From NCBI GenBank assembly GCA_964023205.1, contig OZ026835.1:40149083-40213082 (forward strand): 64,000 nt of DNA, given 5' to 3'. Source of the DNA: Lutraria lutraria (lineage: Eukaryota > Mollusca > Bivalvia > Venerida > Mactridae). Position 1 is the stretch's first letter; every line of letters begins with the position of its first letter. Below, in pieces: positions 46,501 to 58,500 of this stretch. The notes beneath the pieces were generated by a model. It was given only the letters and a program-made list of their open reading frames with translations, was not told where the DNA came from and did not search any database. Made by a program: the position numbers and the translations under genes.

Positions 46501-49500
46501 GCTCACCTGAGAACAAAGGCCAATAATTAATGACCAGGTAATATAGTTTCCATCTCGTAAAACTCATTTTTACGTAGATTTTGAGATCAAAACCAAAAAT
46601 GAAGGTATAATACTGTTAAACTTGTAAGCTAAAACGTAGCAAATTTTCTAATCCAAGGGCCCATAACTCTTGAAGTTGTGGTCCGATTCCACCCATAACT
46701 AAACTTGTCCAAAACCATCAGGTCATACACATTCATTGTAAATACGATTGGGATCGGTGAATAAATGAAGGCGCTAGAGTGTAAACAAGCTAAAATATAG
46801 CAAATTTTCTAAGTCAAGGGCAAATAACTCTTGAAGATGTGGTCTGATTCCACCCATGATCGAACTTGACCAAGATCTTTTGGTTATACTCATTTACTGA
46901 TAATATTATTAGGATCGGTGAATAAATGAAGGCGCTAGAGTGTAAACAAGCTAAAATATAGCAAATTTTCAAAGTCAAGGGCCCATAACTCTTGAAGTTC
47001 TGGTTCGATTCCGCCCATAATTGAACCTGTCCAAGATCTTTTGGTTATACTCATTTACTGAAAATATTATTAGGATCGGTGAATAAATGAAGGTGCTAGA
47101 GTGTAAACAAGGTAAAATAAAGCAAATTTTCAAAGTCAAGGGCCCATAACTCTAGAAGTTCTGGTCCGATTCCGCCCATAATCAAACTTGTCCAAGATCT
47201 TTTGGTTATACACATTTACTGAAAATATGATTAGGATTGGTGAATAAATGAAGGCGCTAGAGTGTAAACAAGCTAAATATAGCAAATTTTGTAATTCAAG
47301 GGCCCATAACTCTAGTTATTGTCCGATTTTGCCCATAATCGAACTTAGCCGAGACATTGTGGCCATATACATTGTGAGCAAGTTTAATCACGATTCGTTA
47401 AGAGTTGCGGTTGCTAGAGTGTAAACAAACTAATTGTGAACGGACAAAGGATGCCGGACATTCAACGATCCTAACAGCTCACCTGATGAATCAGGTGAGC
47501 TAAAAATTCATAACCAAGTCCCATAACTGTGCCAAAGGCTGGAGGCAAAAAATAACTTACTTTTGCAACAAACATGAACATACTATAATACAGTTATTTT
47601 CTAGAGCTCTTTTGTTTGACCCAATTTAAGTAAAACTAGAACTATCACTAAAGGGGATGAATACCCCCAGATGCGGCCTTGACACAGTTATTGTTACATT
47701 TTACAGAGGGAAATATAATGCATTTTCATTTTTTTAATACCTGCAAATTGTTGCTTAGATATATCCTGACCAGTTTCTAAATATACATTATATAAATAAC
47801 AAAGGACCATAACTCATTAAAATTTACTTGGACAAAACCTATTGTGGACATGCACAACTTGGCAAACTACTTATCACTTCTAAGAAGTTTCACTGAATTC
47901 CTGCATGTTGTTGCTGAGAAATGGTACAGGCAAAATTTACCTAATTGTATAAAACAAAGGGCCATAACTCAGTGAAAATTAATCCAAACAAAACCTGGTT
48001 ATTGCATGCACAACTTTGCTTACTTTTTATAACTTCTGTGAAGTTTCATTGAATTCCTATGAGTAGTTACTGAGATATTGTATATACACTGTATAAAAAA
48101 CAACAAAGGGCCATAACTCAGTGAAAATTTAACCAACCAAGACAAGCTCAATGCATGCACAACTAGGCTAACTACTTATCACTTCTGAGAAGTTTTATTG
48201 AATTCCTGGCAGTAGTCAATGAGAAATAGTCAGGACAAAATTTGCCTATTGTATATACTGTAGAAAACAACAAAGGGCTATAACTCAGTGAAAATCAATC
48301 CAAATGAAAAATGATTTAAGCATGCACAACTAGGCTAACTACTTATTACTTCTGTGAAGTTTCGTTTAAATCCTGTGAGTAGTTGCTTAGAAATTGTCCG
48401 GACAAAATTTGCCTATTGTATATACTGTATAAAAACAACAAAGGGGTATAACTCAGTGAAAATTAATCCGAACGCAAAATGATTTAAGCATGCATAACTA
48501 GGCTTACTACTGATCACTTCTGTGAAGTTTCATTGAGATCCTGTGAGTAATTGCTGAGAAATTGTCCGGACAAAATTTGCCTATTGTATATACTGTATAA
48601 AAACAACAAAGGGGTATAACTCAGTGATAATTAATCTGAACGAAAAATGCTTTAAGCATGCACAACTAGGCTTACTACTAATCACTTCTGTGAAGTTTCA
48701 TTGAGATCCTGTGAGTAATTGCTGAGAAATTGTCCGGACAAAATTTGCCTATTGTATATACTGTATAAAAACAACAAAGGGGTATAACTCAGTGAAAATT
48801 AATCCGAACGAAAAATGCTTTAAGCATGCACAACTAGGCTTACTACTGATCACTTCTGTGAAGTTTTATTGAAATCCTGTAAGTAGTTGCTGAGAAAATC
48901 TCCAGACAAATTGTGTCTACAGACGCACGGACCGACCGACCGACCGTCAAGCGTGAATCCAATATAGCCCCCATATATTTCATATCTGGGGGTATAATCA
49001 ACTAACATTACAGTTTACTATGGTCATCAGACAATGCGTCAAAACTTGTTTTAATATTATCAGATGTCGTCAACTGGATTTTTGTAAGTAATGATTCTAC
49101 TTTTTTTCTTGTAATTCCATCTCACCCTAGTTTCTGCTGCTTTGTGGTTCATTATCGATCTAATTGAGGGGAATAACGGATGTTTTAAACCATTTCATAA
49201 ATAAGCAGTAGTGCTTCTTTTTATTCCAGTGTTCGACCCCAAGTCTTAACTAACTTTTAACTAGTATAATTAGCAGCTGAGATTTGTTTATCACATTGTA
49301 GGTAACTGTACTTATGATTATTGTTCCATTCATGTAATCCTCTGTCAAATAATCATTCATACTTCATTAACTATTCATGAACTTTGCAAGAAAAGTTCAA
49401 GAAAAATTCATGTTTTCATTTGAATCATTGATTCTAACTATGTATTAAAAGATATTACAATAGATAGCCTCTTATAATTCAGTGTTTGAATGGTCATGTA

Positions 49501-52500
49501 CTATTATACGAATTTATAGCTGCCTAAGTTATCATGAATCACTTACCTATAAATTATGTCATTGAACTGAACATCTTTGTCTACTGTCTAGTTCACCTTA
49601 CTACAAAAATAGTTGCATTACACGAATTAATATTATTAATATTTTGTATATGTACATGTAGCTGCATGCTATATGTAAAGTATGATGTATTTTTTACTGT
49701 GTCTTCTTTTTATTGTCAATAATTGTATATTATGCATCATGTGCATAATCAAAGAATTGTGCATTTCTTAATTATATATCTGTAAGTTTATTATTATTAT
49801 TATTTACTTTAAAATATTTTGTTAATAAATGTTTTTAAATGTGCTTCATTGCTTGTCTGTATATTCTTAAACATGCATTTGTTTTTTACAGCTCTTATAT
49901 AATTTGTTATTTTTGTTTACTCTAGTTATATAGTCGGCTCAAAAGCTCTTAGCTGGCTTATGTTATATTGTTATTGTCTTACCGACTTTAAATAAATCTT
50001 ATCTAATACTATTGTTTTGTAAATATTGTATGTACACAAATGAGACTTTAATAAATAAATACTCACATATCACCTTAACGAGGACCTAAAAGCAACAACA
50101 GACACAAATGCATTTCTGGAGCTTAATGGATCACACTAAGTAGTATATTAGTAAAATAATTACGGAATAATTATGCTTCAAGAAATGTTTTTGAAGTCCA
50201 TCTTAAAACATCTGTTTGAACTTTCTTACGACCCTGACCCTTAAATAACCCAACTAGAAAGTAAAAATACAACATAAATCACTGAACAAAACTATATTTT
50301 ACTGTTAACTGATATCACTAAATGAAAATACCAACTAAGCACTATACCATACTAACCTTATCAATACTGACTTAACCTTTGACCCTGATACAAATCTGAC
50401 TCACTGAGGTCAGCTTTTAGTATAAAAAATAACAGTAAAGTCCAGTTTTCCTAGACGGCATTCGAACAAGTACTATCTTACTTAGCTGGCTATTTCTCCT
50501 TCTGTGAAGGAAAGTTGACATTGTTGCCAAGTTTTCATGGAAGGGTATGTATGACCTGCTGTTACTGGGAATCAAACCTGGATCACATGGTTACAAATCC
50601 AGCACACTTACCACTGGATCAGGACCGCAGCTTTACCACTGGATCAGGACCGCGGCTTTATAAAGTCTGTTTTCAAAGGAATGAATCGAAATAATAGGAC
50701 CAAATTCAAAATGCAAGCATTTGATTGGCTATATATAATTGCATACAGTCTCAGATTTGAAATGCTGCATTTATATAGACTAGTCAAAACAAGCACATCT
50801 GATTGGTTGTTTCAGAGGTTAGTCTTTGAAGTTAATAATGATTATGCTGTCTTCCAAGACTGGTCTCCAAACGCAGAATTTTAACATGGGTAAAAGTTAA
50901 AAATCTTGAAAAATGGTAAACATAGTGCAGCAGAAACAATAAAAATCATTTGGAAAAAACGTAAATTCCAGCACATGCCAGAAAACAGTCACCCATTTAC
51001 CTACAATACTGCACCATGTATATATATTTTCTGACGTTTGATTTTAAGAATTAGTAAGAAAATAATTCCCTATGAGTGGTAAAGATCCATGGTACGGGTT
51101 GTTTAATCCATAGTACAGTGGTTGCTATGTTACTTGATTGGCTAAATGAATGAATATTCAGCATATTAATCAGTGAATTTAACACTATAGAAACATTATA
51201 AACATATGAATAAACTGAAAAAGGAAAGAATTGTAATATGAAACAAAAGGGCCAAGATGGCCCTATATCACTCACATGACAATCACTGTTCACTCATTAA
51301 AACATTGTTTTGAACTGGTGACCTAGTTTTTGACCCCAGATGACCCATGTTAGAACTTGTCCTACATATAAATAAGACAAACATTCTGACAAAATTTGGT
51401 GAAGATCCAATCAAAACCATGAAAACAACAGCAGAAACAAGGTTTTCCTAAGATTTGACCTCGTGACCTAGTTTTTGACCCCAGACGACCTATGTTCGAA
51501 TTTGTCTTACATATCATTAAGACAAACAGTCTGACTAGGTTTGGTGAAGATACGATCAAAATTTGACATCTACAGTGTTAATAAGGTTTTCCTAAGATTT
51601 GACCTTGTGACCTGGTTTTTGACCCTAGGTGACCCATATTTGAACTTGTCTTTCATATCATTAAGACAAACAATCTGACAAGGTTTGGCCAAGATCCAAT
51701 CAAAACCATGACATTTAGAGCTTTTACAAGATTTTTACCTAAGATTTGACCTTGTGACCCAGTTTTTTACCCCGGCTGACCCATGTTCAACCTTGACCCA
51801 CATATCATTGAGGCAAACATTCTGACAAGGTTTGGTGAAGATCCAATTATAACTGTGACATCTACAGTGTTAACAAAGTTTTCCTAAGATTTGACCTGGT
51901 GACCTAGTTATTGACCCCAGATGACCCATATTTATACTTGACCGTTATATCTTAAAACAAACGATTTGACAAAGTTTGGTGAAGATCCAATAATTACTGT
52001 GAAATCTACTGTGTTAACAAGGTTTTCCAGCAATTTGTGCTAGTGACCTAGTTTTTCACCGGAAATGACCCATTATCAAACTTGGCCTACATATTATTAA
52101 AATAAACATTCTGACAAAGTTTTATGAAGATCCAGTCCAAAACAGTGATTTCTAAAGTGTTCACAAGGTTTTCCCTTATTTGGCCCTGGTGACCTAGTTT
52201 TTTACCCAAAATGGCCCAATATCGAACTCGTCCGAGATTTTGTTGATATAAACGTTCTGACCCAGTTTTGCTAAAATTGAGCTAAAAATGTGGCCCCTAG
52301 TGTGGTCACAACATAAAGTTTGACGACGCACACCGCACGACGCCGGACGGAGAGTGATCCTAATAGCTCACTTTGTCACTTTGTGACATGTGAGCTAAAA
52401 ACAAATAATTTTTAAGATAAATACTTAAACAGGTAAAACTATACAACAATATGCAGGGCAGTTTGTACAAAATGACTGTTCACAGGCTCAAACTTATCTA

Positions 52501-55500
52501 TTTCTTCTAAGGCAAACATAACACCAAACCATTCAGATTACAGTTTGTAAAAAGTGCATCTACACAGCTCTATTCTCTCAATGCAAGCAAATGCAAGCCA
52601 GATATGTGAATAGTTGAGGTTTTTTAGCAAACTAGAATAAGGGAAAAGAAAGTCCAAAGTTGAACAGATAAAACAAGTTGATTAGAAAGATAATACAACA
52701 ATAAAAATATTTATTATTCGAGCTGTTTGCATCATACAAATGCTTCACAATGACCTGTTTCATTCCCACAAAGAATTCAAAAAGTAAGTTTATGAAAATT
52801 ATTAATAAACAAGAAACGTAGCAGTGCCACGAAACCAGGTTTTCCAAGGCTTTAATACCACAGTACTCTAGAATTCTTCGCTAAGGCTTCATCAGTGGTT
52901 CAGTTTCCAGTGCTACAAATAAGTTAACATTGACCTTTAACCTTCAATACAAAAGCATGGACTGGATGTAGGCTACCAACACACAAAATTGCATCGCAAA
53001 TTCTCAATCCTTACTTAAGTTATTGACCAGAAACTGATTTTCTATTTTTAGTAACAGTGACCTTGACCTTACTGAACCTAGATGCAATTCAAAAGCATGG
53101 ACTGCATGTAAGCTACCTACACACAAAATTTCATCGCAATATCTTAATCCTTGATTAAGTTTTTTACTGAAAGCTGATTTTCTATTTTTAGTACAGTGAC
53201 CTTGACCCCACAGACCCCAAATACAATGCCAAGCTAGGTTTTGATTCAAGGATGCTAAATGCCAAGTTTAGTCAACATTGGTCATTCCAAACTTAAGTTA
53301 TTGACCGGACACTGATTTTCTATTTTTAGTAACAGTGACTTTGACCTTGACCATACGAACCCCAAATACAATCCCAGGCTAGATTTTCATTCAAGGATGC
53401 TGAATACCAAAATTTAGTCAACATTGGTCATTCCAAACTTAAGTTATTGACCGGACACTGATTTTCTATTTTTAATAACAGTGACCTTGACCCGCCCGCC
53501 CGCCCACCATTTTCGGCATTCTAATAACCAGGTTTCACTTTGTGAAAACCTGGTTAAAAAGTTAATACAATAAACAGGACCCAATAAAACAAAGTGTGTT
53601 TTTAAACATGAGGGCCATGATGGCCCTATAAATGCTCACCAGGAGAAAAGGTCATTTGGAGATTAACATTGTTGAAGTTTTCTATACGAGTCCAAGTAAG
53701 ATCAAGTGACCCATCTGGACCGTTTTTTATCCCATGGCCATTATATGAACAGATTTAAAAGAGGTCCATTAGACAAAGCTAGATACCAAATATCTTAGCT
53801 CTAGGCCTTGTGGTTTCGGAGAAGATTTTTTAAAATTTTCCTATATTAATAGAATAAACCCCAGGGCAGGGCTAATTTTGACCCCGGGGCCATAATTTGA
53901 ACAAACTTGGTAGAGGTCCACTAGACAATGCTACATACCAAATATCTTAGCTCTAGGCCTTGTGGTTTCGGAGAAGAAGATTTTTTAAATTTTCTATATA
54001 AAATAGAATAAACCCCAGGGCAGGGCCAATTTTGACCCTAGGGCAATAATTTGAACAAACTTGGTAGAGGTCCACTAAATAATGCTACATTACCAAATAT
54101 CTTAGCTCTAGGCCATGTGGTTTCGGAGAAGATTTTTTAAATTTTCCTATATAAAATAGAATAAACCCCAGGGCAGGGCTAATTTTGACCCCGGGGCCAT
54201 AATTTCAACAAACTTGGTAGAGGCCCACTAGACAATGCCACATACAAAATATCTTAGCTCTAGGCCCTGTGGTTTCGGACAAGATTTTTTAAGTTTTTTC
54301 TATTTGTTGCCATAGAACAACTTCGAAAGGGGACCACCCAAGAATCATTCCAGCAAAGTTTGGTTGCAATCGGCATAGCGGTGTAGGAGGAGATGCTGTT
54401 TTAAGTAAACATGGACGCCACGTAACGACGCACGATGGACGCAGGGCGATCACAAAAGCTCACCCTGAGCACATTCGTGCTCTGGTGAGCTAAAACAAGA
54501 GGGCCAAGATGGCCCTATATCGCTCACATGACAATCACTGTTCACTCATTAAAACATTGTTTTGAACCGGTGACCTAGTTTTTGACCCCAGACGACCTAT
54601 GTTCGAATTTGTCTTACATATCATTAAGACAAACAGTCTGACTAGGTTTGGTGAAGATATGATCAAAATTTGACATCTACAGTGTTAATAAGGTTTTCCT
54701 AAGATTTGACATTGTGACCTGGTTTTTGACCCTAGGTGACCCATATTTGAACTTGTCCTTAATATCATTAAGACAAACATTCTGACAAGTTTTGGCCAAG
54801 ATCCAATCAAAACCATGACATTTAGAGCTTTAACAAGACTTTTACCTAAGATTTGACCTTGTGACCCAGTTTTTTAACCAGACTGACCCATGTTCATCCT
54901 TGACCAACATATCATTGAGGCAAACATTCTGACAAGGTTTGGTGAAGATCCAATTAAAACTGTGACATCTACAGTGTTAACAAAGTTTTCCTAAGATTTG
55001 ACCTGGTGACCTAGTTATTGACCCCAGATGACCCATATTTATACTTGACCGTTATATTATTAAAACAAACGATTTGACAAAGTTTGGTGAAGATCCAATA
55101 ATTACTGTGAAATCTACAGAGTTAACATGGTTTTTCATAAGATCTGACCTAGCGACCTAGTTTTTGACCCAAGATGACCCATGTTCGAACTCGTCCAAGA
55201 TATTATGAAGACAAACATTCTGACAAGGTTTCATGATCATCCAATCAAAACAGTGACTTCTAGAGTGTTCACAAGGTTTTCCAGCAATTTGCCCTAGTGA
55301 CCTAATTTTACTACAGAAATGACCCATTATCAAACTTGACCTACATATTATTAAAATAAACATTCTGACAAAGTTTCATGAAGATCCAGTCAAAACAGTG
55401 ATTTCTAAAGTGTTCACAAGGTTTTCCCTTATTTGGCCCTGGTGACCTAGTTTTTTACCCAAAATGGCCCAATATCGAACTCGTCCGAGATTTTGTTGAT

Positions 55501-58500
55501 ATTAACGTTCTGACCCAGTTTTGCTAAAATTGAGCTAACTAGAACTATCACTAAAGGTGATGAATACCCCCAGATGCGGCCTTGACACAGTTATTGTTAC
55601 ATTTTACAGAGGGAAATATAATGCATTTTCATTTTTTTAATACCAGCAAATTGTTGCTCAGATATATCCAGACCAGTTTCTAAATATACATTATATAAAA
55701 AATAACAAAGGGCCATAACTCATTAAAATTTACTTGGACAAAACCTATTGTGGACATGCACAACTTGGCAAACTACTTATCACTTCTAAGAAGTTTCACT
55801 GAATTCCTGCATGTAGTTGCTGAGAAATAGTAAGGACAAAATTTACCTAATTGTATAAAACAAAGGGCCATAACTCAGTGAAAATTAATCCAAACAAAAC
55901 CTGGTTATTGCATGCACAACTTGGCTTGCTTTTTATAACTTCTGTGAAGTTTCAATGAATTCCTATGAGTAGTTACTGAGATATTGTATATACACTGTAT
56001 AAAAACAACAAAGGGCCATAACTCAGTGAAAAAATTCAACCAACCAAGACAAGCTTAATGCATGCACAACTAAGCTAACTACTCATCACTTCTGAGAAGT
56101 TTTATTGAATTCCTGGCAGTAGTCAATGAGAAATAGTCAGGACAAAATTTGCCTATTGTATATACTGTAGAAAAAAACAAAGGGCTATAACTCAGTGAAA
56201 ATCAATCCAAATGAAAAATGATTTAAGCATGCACAACTAGGCTAACTACTTATTACTTCTGTGAAGTTTCGTTGAAATCCTGTGAATAGTTGCTGAGAAA
56301 TTGTTCGGACAAAATCTGCTCAATGTATATACTGTATAAAAACAACAAAGGGCTATAACTCAGTAAAAATTAATCCGATCGAAAATTGCTTTAAGCTAGC
56401 ACAACTAGGCTTACTACTGATCACTTCTGTGAAGTTTCATTGAGATCCTGTGAGTAGTTGCTGAGAAATTGTCCGGACAAAATTTGCCTATTGTATATAC
56501 TGTATAAAATCAACAAAGGGGTATAACTCAGTGATAATTAATCCGAACAAAAATTGCTTTAAGCATGCACAACTAGGCTTACTACTGATCACTTCTGTGA
56601 AGTTTCATTGAGATCCTGTGAGTCATTGCTGAGAAATTGTCCGGACAAAATTTGCCTATTGTATATACTGAATAAAAACAACAAAGGGCTATAACTCAGT
56701 GATAATTAATCCGAACAATAATTGCTTTAAGCATGCACAACTAGGCTTACTACTGATCACTTCTGTGAAGTTTCATTGAGATCCTGTGAGTAATTGCTGA
56801 GAAATTGTCCAGACAAAATTTGCCTATTGTATATACTGTATAAAAACAACAAAGGGGTATAACTCAGTGAAAATTAATCCGAACGAAAAATGCTTTAAGC
56901 TAGCACAACTAGGCTTACTACTGATCACATCTGTGAAGTTTTATTAAAATCCTGTAAGTAGTTGCTGAGAAATTCTCCGGACAAATTGTGTCTACAGACG
57001 CACGGACCGACCGACCGACCAACCGACCGACCGACCGACCGACCGGCCGACCGACCGACCGTCAAGCGTGAATCCAATATAGCCCCCATATATTTCATAT
57101 CTGGGGGTATAAAAATGTGGCCCCTAGTGTGGTCACAACATAAAGTTTGACGACGCACGACGCACACTGCACGACGTCGGACGGAGAGTGATCCTAATAG
57201 CTCACTTTGTCACTTTGTGACATGTGAGCTAAAAACACAATCCCCCTCATGGTGACCTTGACCTTTTGACCTACTGACCTGTTCTGTAGAGTTTGTCATG
57301 AGGAATCAACTGATGAAGTTTGATTATTGTAGGTGGAAACATTTTGATTTTATAGGCAAAATTTGGTACAAACAAACAGATTAACAGTCAGACAGGCCAA
57401 AAACAATATGCCCCTAATCTATTGATGCTGAGGCATAAAAAACAACAAATGAATGGATCAGAGACAGTGAGTGGTATAAATTATTCTGATTGGTCAATGA
57501 AATATGGAAATGTTACGATTAATGTCAAAAAGCCAGGATAGAAGCTATGCTTGTTCTACAGAGATGTCATTTTAATAACAGTTAAATCCTTTCATGGTTC
57601 TTAAAGTTTAGTCAAAATGAATAACAGAAGGGAGGAAAGTGTCAATCATAAATACTACCAAAATCAAAGGGCCTTTAACTCCAGTTATATCAAGCATCAA
57701 CAAGAAGTGTTTGTGAAACGCCCCCTAATGGCCATCTGGATAATAACAACTTGACTTTTGACCTATTGGAACTTAAAATCAATAGAGGGTAATCTACATA
57801 CAATGACCAACCTCCCAACCGAATTTAAGTACCTAAGGCCAACTTGCTTTTGTACTGGAGTCACTGTAACCTTGACCTTTGACCTACTGACCTCAAAATC
57901 ACTAGAGGTCATCTACATGTGATGACCAACCTCCCAACCAAATCTGAAAGCTATATAACCTACCAACATAGAAATAAAAAGAACAATTTGTATGACATAA
58001 TGAGGTCAAATACAGGAATATCAACCAGGAAAAATTAATTTAGACTCTTTTATAGTACTGTAAAATGACATCCCTGAAGACTGGTGATAAGTTCATAATC
58101 TTACCATGCATAAATGGATTAAATCCGGATAGTTTAGCCTCGGTTAAGATAAACAGAACTAAAGTATGGAGTGCTCTCTCACCTATACATGCAAAATGAA
58201 ACATGGATACATGCACCATAATACATTTATAAACTTATAACAACACAGTAAAACCCTCTCATATAAGACCACCTTCAGCCAAAAGTCAAACACTGTACTT
58301 TAATAAAGATTCATATTTTATTGCCTTGAATTTGCAACACAAACCATTTGTTACAGAACACAGCACATAGACACTGTCACGTTATAACAGGCTATCTCAT
58401 ACAGTAGCATACAGATTGTCACATAAAGACTATCCAGAACTTTTTTGTCCTTTACTTAAATTTTTTGTCAGTAAAACCAATTTTTGATGGTAGACAAATA

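Larger units (their letters stand above)
54496..57235 (+). mobile_element. Pearl-like family A, copy 4, interrupted by family D
   Basis: Starts directly at the A tail of family F. It lacks one of the first monomers compared with copies 1-3. At 55538 the sequence ttgagctaa breaks off into family D and resumes at 57111 as aaaaatgtggccccta, followed by the normal linker and terminal hairpin. Confidence 0.9.

Noticed and set aside
56925..57167. Frames encoding PTDRPTD or VGRSVGRS repeats
   Set aside because: Translation of the ACCG microsatellite.
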